From: RGIG7450 sp045648785
GTDB lineage: Bacteria > Bacillota > Clostridia > RUG12999
NCBI GenBank assembly: GCA_045648785.1
Contig: JAZROP010000033.1
Span: forward strand, 1-26,329
Direction: 5' to 3'
Length of the DNA stretch: 26,329 nt
Part shown: positions 6,498 through 12,751 of the stretch, piece after piece
Numbering within the stretch: the stretch's first letter is position 1
How the letters are laid out: each line of letters starts with the position of its first letter
Program-made: the position numbers and the translations under genes
Notes under the pieces: generated by a model
What the model was told of the DNA's origin: nothing
The model's database searches: none
Seen by the model: only the letters and a program-made list of their open reading frames with translations

Positions 6498-6983
6498 TTA
6501 CACCTTATTTAATAATATCTTAATTCGTCTGATTTTTGCAATGTTTTTTTGCACAAAATTACGCACTCTTTTTCGTGCATTTTGCACAAACTTAAGAACG
6601 GGTTTAAAAATCCACCGCATTTTCGACACAGGAATAAGTAAAACTCTGACAATTTTTCTTATAATTTTAAAAATTAACTCAACTATTATCATTACCGCTT
6701 TCACCGTAACAGCTCTAAACATAAGAATGTACAGCATTGCTCCCAAAAGAGCTCCAAAAAACACATACCACCTTAAAGCGGCTCCGTTTATTTTATAAAT
6801 TACAGAGAAGAAAAAAGCAAGAATAATACACCAGATAAGTATATCCTGAATAAAAAACGCGCTTTTTCCAAAGCGCAGTTTTTTTGCTGTAATATTAAGT
6901 ATATCACATACCATTCCCGATGCCATTCCTGTAAGGACACACATCAGAAAAACTATTGTCTGCTGATTTACATTTACCGGCAT
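6498..6983 (-). CDS. yabQ: Spore cortex protein YabQ
   Basis: Polytopic membrane protein needed for spore cortex formation in Bacillus subtilis, where it acts in the outer forespore membrane. It has 161 aa. Hydrophobic segments lie at about 9-27, 45-63 and 71-90, with another amphipathic stretch at 92-117. A basic C-terminal tail of about 40 residues follows, which is typical of the family. The ATG at 6983 is two bases after the yabP stop, and its ribosome-binding site (GGGTGA) is formed by the last yabP codons, so the two are translationally coupled. Sequence conservation in this family is low. The call rests on the topology, the N-terminal pattern (FLMCVLTGMASGMVCDILNI) and position between yabP and divIC. 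Confidence 0.85.
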   Translation of the reverse strand: MPVNVNQQTIVFLMCVLTGMASGMVCDILNITAKKLRFGKSAFFIQDILIWCIILAFFFSVIYKINGAALRWYVFFGALLGAMLYILMFRAVTVKAVMIIVELIFKIIRKIVRVLLIPVSKMRWIFKPVLKFVQNARKRVRNFVQKNIAKIRRIKILLNKV

Positions 6984-6985
6984 TT

Positions 6986-7273
6986 TCAGTCACCCAGAAA
7001 CTTTGAAAAGAATTTCTTTTTTGATTTTCCACTATTTTCATCAGGGTAAACTACACTGTCAAACTCTCCCTCCAGCACAATTTCTCCTGTTTCAAGGCTG
7101 AGCTTGTTCATATGTATGTCCGACCCTTTCACTTCAATAAGTCCCATAGATGTAAATATAACCGCGGAACTTTCATCAAAGCTGTCTATATCCTCCACTC
7201 CTGAAACAGAAAGCTTTTTCCTTCCCTCAAGAATGATATTCTGCGGCATAGCAGATTGATTTTGCTTATCCAT
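6986..7273 (-). CDS. yabP: Sporulation protein YabP (YabP/YqfC family)
   Basis: Small sporulation protein of 95 aa from the ATG at 7273. The upstream GTG at 7282 overlaps the AGAGGTG ribosome-binding site, so it is not used. The family pattern is visible: NIILEGRKKLSVSGVEDID, VIFTSMGLIEVKGSDIH, and LETGEIVLEGEFDSVVYPD. The last 20 residues are Lys- and Ser-rich. In Bacillus subtilis yabP precedes yabQ and is expressed in the mother cell under sigma E. A sigma-E-like promoter (7333-7361) is a plausible match here. The molecular role is unknown; homologue YqfC is also a mother-cell protein. Confidence 0.92.
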   Translation of the reverse strand: MDKQNQSAMPQNIILEGRKKLSVSGVEDIDSFDESSAVIFTSMGLIEVKGSDIHMNKLSLETGEIVLEGEFDSVVYPDENSGKSKKKFFSKFLGD

Positions 7274-7326
7274 ATTTTTCACCTCTCTGTAATTTCATAT
7301 ATATTTTCAAATATAAAAAATTATTC

Positions 7327-7380
7327 TTGTATTAAGTATGTTTTTGTGATAAAATATATGCATACCATCTTTCCGGAGGA
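7327..7380 (+). promoter_or_regulatory. Sigma-A promoter and ribosome-binding site of rlmB
   Basis: TTGTAT (7327-7332), a 17-bp spacer, TAAAAT (7350-7355) with an extended-10 TG at 7347-7348. The CGGAGGA ribosome-binding site follows at 7374-7380. The promoter overlaps the putative sigma-E promoter running the other way. Confidence 0.6.
7333..7361 (-). promoter_or_regulatory. Possible sigma-E promoter of yabP
   Basis: Minus strand GCATATA (7361-7355), a 14-base spacer, CATACTTA (7340-7333). The Bacillus sigma-E pattern is roughly KMATATT, 14 bases, CATACAMT: 6 of 7 matches at -35 and about 5 of 8 at -10. Spacing and location are right but the -10 is imperfect. Confidence 0.35.
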
Positions 7381-7388
7381 AAATACAT

Positions 7389-8129
7389 ATGGAATTTCAG
7401 ATAGAAGGCAGAAACACAGTTAAAGAAGCAATACGCACAGGACGCACCATAGACCGCATATATGTACTTGAAGATGGCGACCGCCGTCTGTCAGAGATAG
7501 TTGGTCTTGCAAAGAAAAACAAGCTTGTTGTTATAAATTGCAGCAGAAAAAAGCTTGACACCATTTCAAAAACCAACAATCATCAGGGTGTAATTGCTAT
7601 GTGCGCTGCAACAGACTATGTTTCAGTTGAAGATATTCTTGCTTATGCAAACGAAAAAGGCGAAGACCCGTTTATCATCATCGCTGACGGTGTTACTGAC
7701 CCGCATAATCTAGGTGCCGTTATCCGTACTGCATGTGCCGCTGGGGCTCATGGGCTTATCATTCCAAAACGCAGAAGCTGCGGGATAACAGAAACTGTTG
7801 AAAAAGTTGCTTCCGGGGCCGTTGAAAATATAAAAATAGCCAAGGTTTCAAATTTAAATGACACCGTAAAGCTACTAAAGGAAAATGGTGTATGGGTTGC
7901 AGGCACAGATGTGGGTGGAGAAAAAGATATTTACGCTCAGGATATGACAGGTCCTATCGCACTCATTGTAGGCAGTGAAGGCGAAGGCATGGGTGAACTT
8001 TTGAAAAAAAATTGTGATTTTCTTGTAAAAATCCCCATGTTGGGAAAAATTCAGTCGCTTAATGCCTCTGTCGCAACCGGAATAGTGCTTTATGAAATTG
8101 TACGACAGCGAGGAGAAAAAAATGATTAA
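7389..8129 (+). CDS. rlmB: 23S rRNA guanosine-2251 2'-O-methyltransferase RlmB (TrmH/SpoU family)
   Basis: SPOUT methyltransferase of 246 aa. An N-terminal substrate-binding domain (about 1-75, opening FQIEGRNTVKEAI) precedes the trefoil-knot catalytic domain with all three SpoU motifs: motif 1 NLGAVIRTA (107-115), motif 2 IVGSEGEGM (193-201) and motif 3 GKIQSLNASVATG (219-231). The N107 and R113 equivalents are present. Length and N-domain fit RlmB rather than TrmH. The ATG at 7389 follows GGAGGA. The stop codon overlaps the start of the next gene (ATGATTAA), indicating coupled translation. Confidence 0.9.
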   Translation: MEFQIEGRNTVKEAIRTGRTIDRIYVLEDGDRRLSEIVGLAKKNKLVVINCSRKKLDTISKTNNHQGVIAMCAATDYVSVEDILAYANEKGEDPFIIIADGVTDPHNLGAVIRTACAAGAHGLIIPKRRSCGITETVEKVASGAVENIKIAKVSNLNDTVKLLKENGVWVAGTDVGGEKDIYAQDMTGPIALIVGSEGEGMGELLKKNCDFLVKIPMLGKIQSLNASVATGIVLYEIVRQRGEKND

Positions 8130-8724
8130 AGAAAAAAAAGTTAATATTTCCTCAAAAGATTATATTACTTTCAGATATTTTGCATTTTTATATGATTATA
8201 CAGGACTTGCAACAATAATATGGGTGTCAATTATAAGCCTGTTTATTCTCTGGGATTATTTTATGACACAACGAAGCTTTATTATTGCCGTCATCGGGAT
8301 ATATATGCTTGTTTCATATATCAGCAGCATATTTGTAAAACTGCCCAAAACAGCACGGGAGGAATACGAAAATAAGACTTTTTCAAACCCGGAGTACGCT
8401 TTTTCGCTTACAGAATCTACGCTGACCATCCTGCGCGAAACCTCCACCCCTTCCAATATTGAGCTCACAAGTCTTTACTCGGCTTTTGAAACTTTAAACC
8501 AATTCTGTTTTTTTGTTTCAAAAAACAACTACATAATTCTTCCCAAAAATATTTTGTCCAAAGAGGAGAAACTTTTTATTCATCACACAATAAAAGCTCT
8601 GCCCAGAAAAAACAGGATAAATCCTTTCTCAGTTGGCATAAAAGCTACGATAAAAAATATCGCAACCCTGGCATTTATCACAATTTGCGCAGTGATTATA
8701 ATTATATCCTATAAAGTAACCTGA
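8122..8724 (+). CDS. YcxB-like membrane protein of unknown function
   Basis: Predicted 200-aa membrane protein. Two N-terminal membrane segments (about 26-46 and 53-75) are followed by a soluble beta-rich region. Its pattern (YAFSLTESTLTIL, then FFVSKNNYIILPKNILSKEE) resembles the YcxB-like C-terminal domain. One more membrane helix lies at the C-terminus (about 177-198). The frame opens earlier at 8092, inside rlmB, but the ATG at 8122 has GAGGAG 6 bases upstream and overlaps the rlmB stop by 8 bases, so it is the likelier start. Function is not known for this family. It ends at a strong terminator, so rlmB and this gene form a two-gene unit. Confidence 0.6.
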   Translation: MIKEKKVNISSKDYITFRYFAFLYDYTGLATIIWVSIISLFILWDYFMTQRSFIIAVIGIYMLVSYISSIFVKLPKTAREEYENKTFSNPEYAFSLTESTLTILRETSTPSNIELTSLYSAFETLNQFCFFVSKNNYIILPKNILSKEEKLFIHHTIKALPRKNRINPFSVGIKATIKNIATLAFITICAVIIIISYKVT

Positions 8725-8726
8725 TA

Positions 8727-8760
8727 AAATCCGACCGCATGGTGGTCGGATTTTTCGTTT
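8727..8760 (+). terminator. Terminator of the rlmB unit
   Basis: AAATCCGACC (8727-8736) pairs with GGTCGGATTT (8744-8753) around a 7-base loop, followed by TTCGTTT. It starts 3 bases after the TGA stop. Confidence 0.85.
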
Positions 8761-8813
8761 AAACTCCAAAAAACTGTCAAGAATATAATCAAACAATTTT
8801 CGGAGGATTTTTA

Positions 8814-9335
8814 ATGAAACATTTAATTCCTGTACTTTTTCTTTTGCTTCCTTTTTTGCTTATCACCCCAGCCGACGGTGAAAGTATGAACATAATCCGT
8901 CTTCATGTCATTGCAAACAGTGACAGCGAATATGACCAGTATGTAAAACTTAAAGTCCGTGACTCCGTGCTTAACATTTCAAATTCACTTGAGCGCGAAA
9001 ATATTCCCTGCAGTCTCAAGCTTATGGAGGACGCCGCCAGACTGACGCTTATGTCATATGGTTGTGACGAGCATGTAAAAGTACAGTTTGGTGAATTTCC
9101 CTTTCCCATAAAGTCCTACGGGAACATAACTCTCCCCGCAGGTGATTATACCGCCGTACGGGTTATAATTGGCGATGGCGACGGTCAAAACTGGTGGTGT
9201 GTTATGTACCCTCCTCTTTGTTTTACAAGTGAAACCACTGCACATTTTGATAAGGATTTTATAGCAAAAAACGGCCTGCCAACCGACAGACCGCAATTTA
9301 AAATCAAATTCAAATTTCTCGAGTTATTTAAATAA
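8814..9335 (+). CDS. spoIIR: Stage II sporulation protein R (SpoIIR)
   Basis: Secreted forespore signal that triggers SpoIIGA to process pro-sigma-E in the mother cell. It has 173 aa with an N-terminal signal peptide (about 2-20, hydrophobic run of Leu and Phe, then TPADGES). Conserved segments are NIIRLHVIANSDSEYDQ, KLKVRDSVL, GNITLPAGDYTAVRVIIG and NWWCVMYPPLCF. It is somewhat shorter than the Bacillus protein. The ATG at 8814 follows CGGAGGA. I could not assign a sigma-F promoter in the 53 bases upstream with confidence. Its last 8 bases overlap the end of convergent engB, and codons at 9266-9293 form the engB-side terminator. Confidence 0.93.
   Translation: MKHLIPVLFLLLPFLLITPADGESMNIIRLHVIANSDSEYDQYVKLKVRDSVLNISNSLERENIPCSLKLMEDAARLTLMSYGCDEHVKVQFGEFPFPIKSYGNITLPAGDYTAVRVIIGDGDGQNWWCVMYPPLCFTSETTAHFDKDFIAKNGLPTDRPQFKIKFKFLELFK
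9266..9293 (-). terminator. Intrinsic terminator of the plsX-engB operon, inside spoIIR
   Basis: Minus strand: CGGTCTGTC (9293-9285) pairs with GGCAGGCCG (9280-9272) around GGTT, with two G-U wobbles, then six T residues (9271-9266). It lies about 35 bases past the engB stop, inside spoIIR codons. Confidence 0.72.
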
Positions 9336-9909
9336 TACTCTCAATAACATCCCACACAGCATCCCTGCCGTTACCTTTTTCAGCTGAAAATGGAACGAGA
9401 ATGTCATCTCCCGTAAGTTTAAGAGTTTTCTCAATCACCTCAAGATTACCCTCAATCTGGCTTTTTTTAAGTTTATCAAGCTTGGTCGCAATTACAATAA
9501 GGCTACCAAAATTATATCTTATCCATTCTGCCATCTGAACATCGTCAGCAGTTGGTTTATGGCGCGAATCCACAAGCAGAAAAGTTTGTTTTAAATTTTC
9601 ACGGGTGTTCAGATATTCTTCCATCATATCTCCCCATCTCTTCTTTTCCTGTTTGGACACCGCAGCATATCCGTATCCGGGTAAATCGACAAAATAAATG
9701 CAGTCATCTATATTGTAAAAGTTAATCTGCGCAGTTTTTCCGGGAGTTGCACTTGTTCTTGCAAGTCCTTTTCTGTTAAGCATTTTATTAATAAAAGATG
9801 ATTTTCCTACATTTGACCTGCCTGCAAATGCAATTTCAGGCAGATTATCCGTCGGATACTGTCTGGGGCTTACCGCCGAAACCTTTATTGATGCATTATG
9901 AATGTTCAT
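9328..9909 (-). CDS. engB: Ribosome biogenesis GTPase EngB/YsxC
   Basis: Essential-type small GTPase acting in assembly of the large ribosomal subunit. It has 193 aa with a full set of G motifs: G1 GRSNVGKSS (30-38), G2 region TSATPGKTA, G3 DLPG (75-78), G4 TKLD (142-145) and G5 SAEKG near residue 175. The ATG at 9909 overlaps the stop of the radical SAM gene (ATGA). It is the last gene of the plsX operon, and its 3' end overlaps spoIIR by 8 bases. In many other bacteria engB follows lon or clpX; here it travels with rnc. Confidence 0.95.
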   Translation of the reverse strand: MNIHNASIKVSAVSPRQYPTDNLPEIAFAGRSNVGKSSFINKMLNRKGLARTSATPGKTAQINFYNIDDCIYFVDLPGYGYAAVSKQEKKRWGDMMEEYLNTRENLKQTFLLVDSRHKPTADDVQMAEWIRYNFGSLIVIATKLDKLKKSQIEGNLEVIEKTLKLTGDDILVPFSAEKGNGRDAVWDVIESII

Positions 9910-10865
9910 ATTCCTTTAACCTCAATATCTATACCATATTTTTCTTTAAAGTATTTAATATTACTTCTTTTCTGACCTATTGCCGCCGAAAGCTGTTTTG
10001 CCGGAACTTCAATTATTCTATCACCATGTATTACCTTTTCTTCAATCTCGTCACGCAGAATTCTTGATTTAACAAGTTCACCAAACGCACTATGATATGC
10101 GCCCGCAATTATTCCGCCCTTTTCGCAGATAACATCAGTAGACTGAAGTCCCACCCTGATTATCCTTATACTTTTTTCTTCAAAAATCCTGCAAATTTCT
10201 GCACAAACTTCAACACTTTCCTCAAGTGCAGGAGGTATGTACTTTCCACTACGATAAAGCCTTTCAAGTGCAGTATCAGAAAGCACTACAGTAGGATAAA
10301 CACGGACAGTATCCGGCTTAAGCGATGCAATTTCCATTGCTGTAAAAACATCTTTTTCACTATCAGAGCCATACATTCCCGTCATCATCTGCAACCCTGT
10401 TTCAAACCCAAACTCCTTTAAAAGAGCGACAGCCTTTTTTGTATCATCAGCAACATGTCCGCGGCGGTTTTTAAGTAGCACCTCATCATTCATAGATTGT
10501 GCTCCCAGCTCCACCGCTGTAACTCCGTATTTTTTCAGCATTTTCAGTATATCTGCAGATATATAATCCGGTCTGGTGGAAAGTCTTATTCCATCCACTT
10601 TTCCAATATCAACATATTTTTTTGCAATTTCAAGATATTTTTTCTGTACACTTTCATCAATACCGGTAAAACTGCCACCAAAAAAGGCAATTTCCGCAAA
10701 ATAGGGCCTTTCCATGGTAGAAAGATTGTCTGAAATTATTTGTTCGGCTTTTTCAAGTGTTTCTTCCTCTCTGGCGCCCGTTATTTTTTTCTGATTACAA
10801 AAAACGCAATCATTCGGACACCCCTTATGAGGTACAAAAACAGGTATATTATAGTGTCTTATCAT
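9906..10865 (-). CDS. Radical SAM protein, Elp3-like (COG1243 type)
   Basis: Predicted radical S-adenosylmethionine enzyme, 319 aa. The [4Fe-4S] motif C16xxxC20xxC23 lies in VPHKGCPNDCVFCNQKKITG, which is typical of Elp3-like proteins. AEIAFFGGSFTGID, GIRLSTRPDYI and VELGAQSMNDEVL are characteristic TIM-barrel segments. No acetyltransferase domain follows, so it is not a full Elp3. The C-terminal region is the short radical-SAM-associated type. The end (AIGQKRSNIKYFKEKYGIDI) resembles a KH-like RNA-binding loop by eye only. It overlaps rnc upstream and engB downstream by ATGA junctions. An RNA-modification role fits the neighbours but is inference. Confidence 0.8.
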   Translation of the reverse strand: MIRHYNIPVFVPHKGCPNDCVFCNQKKITGAREEETLEKAEQIISDNLSTMERPYFAEIAFFGGSFTGIDESVQKKYLEIAKKYVDIGKVDGIRLSTRPDYISADILKMLKKYGVTAVELGAQSMNDEVLLKNRRGHVADDTKKAVALLKEFGFETGLQMMTGMYGSDSEKDVFTAMEIASLKPDTVRVYPTVVLSDTALERLYRSGKYIPPALEESVEVCAEICRIFEEKSIRIIRVGLQSTDVICEKGGIIAGAYHSAFGELVKSRILRDEIEEKVIHGDRIIEVPAKQLSAAIGQKRSNIKYFKEKYGIDIEVKGI

Positions 10866-11530
10866 AATAATTTTGCAAGAGCGGTTTTTGCCGCCATCTG
10901 TTCAGCTTCTTTTTTGGTTTTTCCGCTGCCACTGCCACATACTTCACCATTCACAACCACTTCAACTTCATATGTTTTATCATGATCAGGTCCCGATTCT
11001 GAAATGGTAGTGTAAACTATTTTTGCCTGTCCGTCTTGCTGAACAACCTCCTGAAGTGTGGTCTTAAAATCTTTTTTACCCTCTTTACTTGCCGCCGCAA
11101 CAATGCGCTCAGTCAAAAGAGGCATAAACGCTTTTTTTACACTTTCAAGGTCGGAATCAAGATAAACCGCGCCAATAAAAGATTCCATTGCATCAGCAAG
11201 AATGGAAACTCTGGTTCTTCCTCCGGCCTTTTCTTCTCCTTTTCCCAAAAGAAGATAGTCTCCCAAATTTATACTTTTAGCAATCTCATACAAGCTTCTT
11301 TCGCAAACCACATCTGCTCTGATTTTTGTAAGTGACCCTTCTGGCAGACGAGCATAATTTTTATATATAAATTCGCTTACCATAATACTCAGCACCGAAT
11401 CTCCCAAAAACTCAAGTCTCTGATTGCTCTCTTTTTTACTCTTTTTGAATTCATTTGCATATGAGGTGTGTGTTGTTGCAAGTTCAAAAAGTTTTTTATC
11501 CTTAAATTTATAAATCTCCTTCAGTTCCAT
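10862..11530 (-). CDS. rnc: Ribonuclease III
   Basis: Double-strand-specific endoribonuclease for rRNA processing and RNA turnover. It has 222 aa from the ATG at 11530, with GGAAGTGA 8 bases upstream. A frame extension to TTG at 11551 lacks a ribosome-binding site. The RIIID domain has the signature RLEFLGDSVL (E40, D44) and DAMESFIGAVYLD (D112, E115), so all four catalytic acidic residues are present. A double-stranded RNA-binding domain follows (about 152-222, ending KTKKEAEQMAAKTALAKLL). The start overlaps the end of plsX by 23 bases. The usual acpP between plsX and rnc is missing, and smc does not follow. Confidence 0.95.
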   Translation of the reverse strand: MELKEIYKFKDKKLFELATTHTSYANEFKKSKKESNQRLEFLGDSVLSIMVSEFIYKNYARLPEGSLTKIRADVVCERSLYEIAKSINLGDYLLLGKGEEKAGGRTRVSILADAMESFIGAVYLDSDLESVKKAFMPLLTERIVAAASKEGKKDFKTTLQEVVQQDGQAKIVYTTISESGPDHDKTYEVEVVVNGEVCGSGSGKTKKEAEQMAAKTALAKLL

Positions 11531-12530
11531 CCTGCAAGTCACTTCCCTCAACTGCCGTTTTAATTTTACTTAGAAGTTCTGTTTCAACAGCTTTTTTCGC
11601 CTGTCTGATTGCTGCGCAGAACGCTTTTGCATCAGAGTTTCCATGAGCCTTTATAACCATACCATCCACACCCAAAAGTGGTGCGCCACCATGCTCTTTA
11701 ACATCAAATTTTTTCTTGAATTCCTTAAGTCCACCCATCATCGTGAGTGAACTGAGTTTTGTAATGGTATTTTTCATAAGAATACCTTTAAGTGTACTCT
11801 TCATAAATTCACCCATACCCTCAATCAGCTTGAGGATAACATTACCGGTAAACCCGTCGGTAACGGCAATATCAACATCTCCATGAGGAATCTGCCGGGC
11901 CTCAAGATTGCCGGCAAAATTAATATCTGCCGTTTTAAGAAGCTGGTATGTTTCCTTTGTGAGAGGCGTACCTTTTTTCTCTTCAACACCAATGTTTACA
12001 AGGCCCACCTTTGGATTTTTTATCCCGAGAATATTTTCCATATAATGATATCCCATTATGGCAAATCCAAGCAAATTCTGCGGTGTGCAAATTGCATTTG
12101 CCCCGGAATCCAGAAGAAGCAGCGGTTTGCCTGGAATTGTTGGCAGGGTGGGAGCAATCGCCGGTCGCGATATTCCTTTGATTCTGCCAAGCTCAAACAC
12201 TGCCGCCGCAATAACCGCACCGGTGTTTCCCGAAGTTACAATTGCATCTGCTTTTCCTTCATGCAGTAACTTCATCCCCACCACAAGTGAAGAATCTTTT
12301 TTGCGTCTTACTCCTCTTATCGGGTCATCTTCATTTTCCACAACCTCTGTGCAGTTATGTATTTCAATTCTTCCGGACTTTTCTTCAAGTGCACCAAGCT
12401 CACGCTTTATATCTTCTTCTCTCCCACAGAGAATTATGTCCACACCAAGTTCATTTGCAGCCTTTACTGCACCCGCAACCTGTTCTTTCGGTGCATAATC
12501 ACCGCCCATTGCGTCAACTATTATTTTCAT
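11508..12530 (-). CDS. plsX: Phosphate acyltransferase PlsX
   Basis: Peripheral membrane enzyme that makes acyl-phosphate from acyl-ACP, the first step of phospholipid synthesis in the PlsX/PlsY route. It has 340 aa from the ATG at 12530, which has GGAGG about 9 bases upstream. The longer frame to 12563 lies within the promoter leader. The N-terminal MKIIVDAMGGDYAP is diagnostic. DAIVTSGNTGAVIAAA, RPAIAPTLPTI, LLDSGANA, GNLEARQIPHGDVDIAVTDGF and EHGGAPLLGVDG are further family segments. It leads the plsX-rnc-Elp3-like-engB operon from a consensus promoter. No fapR, fab or acpP genes adjoin it. Confidence 0.95.
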   Translation of the reverse strand: MKIIVDAMGGDYAPKEQVAGAVKAANELGVDIILCGREEDIKRELGALEEKSGRIEIHNCTEVVENEDDPIRGVRRKKDSSLVVGMKLLHEGKADAIVTSGNTGAVIAAAVFELGRIKGISRPAIAPTLPTIPGKPLLLLDSGANAICTPQNLLGFAIMGYHYMENILGIKNPKVGLVNIGVEEKKGTPLTKETYQLLKTADINFAGNLEARQIPHGDVDIAVTDGFTGNVILKLIEGMGEFMKSTLKGILMKNTITKLSSLTMMGGLKEFKKKFDVKEHGGAPLLGVDGMVIKAHGNSDAKAFCAAIRQAKKAVETELLSKIKTAVEGSDLQDGTEGDL

Positions 12531-12568
12531 ATATTCTGCCTCCGTTAACAAACAAATTATCATTCTAT

Positions 12569-12597
12569 ATTATACTCTTTTTCAGCAAAATTGTCAA
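12569..12597 (-). promoter_or_regulatory. Consensus sigma-A promoter of the plsX operon
   Basis: Minus strand TTGACA (12592-12597), a 17-bp spacer, TATAAT (12569-12574). Both hexamers are perfect. The predicted leader is about 30 bases. No FapR-like operator was recognised. Confidence 0.82.
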
Positions 12598-12652
12598 GAA
12601 AACATCCTTTTGAAATTCTTTCCTCTGCTTTTATACATTTAGGCTTTTTTCC

Positions 12653-12681
12653 TTGACATATAGGTAGTTAGATGGTATAAT
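12653..12681 (+). promoter_or_regulatory. Consensus sigma-A promoter of the GH88-valS unit
   Basis: TTGACA (12653-12658), a 17-bp spacer, TATAAT (12676-12681). Both hexamers are perfect. Its start site near 12688 excludes the in-frame ATG at 12692 as a normal start. It faces away from the plsX promoter 55 bases to the left. Confidence 0.82.
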
Positions 12682-12689
12682 TATTATAA
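12675..12689. promoter_or_regulatory. Near-consensus Per box over the GH88 -10 region
   Basis: GTATAATTATTATAA differs from the Bacillus Per-box consensus TTATAATNATTATAA only at its first base. It covers the -10 box and the start-site region, the expected place for a repressor. An A/T-rich palindrome could arise by chance, and the window's own perR promoter lacks this sequence. Confidence 0.4.
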
Positions 12690-12717
12690 TTATGCGTCAC
12701 TCGCACAAAATACATAA

Positions 12718-12743
12718 TTTGCCTAAAGGTCAGGCAAAGGAGG
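12718..12743 (+). promoter_or_regulatory. Leader hairpin joined to the GH88 ribosome-binding site
   Basis: TTTGCCT (12718-12724) and AGGCAAA (12732-12738) form a 7-bp stem with a 7-base loop. The right arm runs into AAAGGAGG (12736-12743), so its first three bases are paired. The ATG follows at 12752. It may modulate translation or stabilise the mRNA 5' end. Confidence 0.5.
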
Positions 12744-12751
12744 ACTTCATT

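Noticed and set aside
6481..6500. Vegetative promoter of divIC
   Set aside because: Two TATAAT strings occur in very A/T-rich DNA, but neither has a recognisable -35 box.
8761..8813. Sigma-F or sigma-A promoter of spoIIR
   Set aside because: A TATAAT at 8784-8789 has no -35 at the right distance, and no sigma-F pair was convincing, so it is left unassigned.
12692..12751. In-frame ATG giving the GH88 protein 20 more residues
   Set aside because: It lies a few bases from the predicted transcription start, has no ribosome-binding site, and the extra residues are translated leader hairpin. The ATG at 12752 has AGGAGG.
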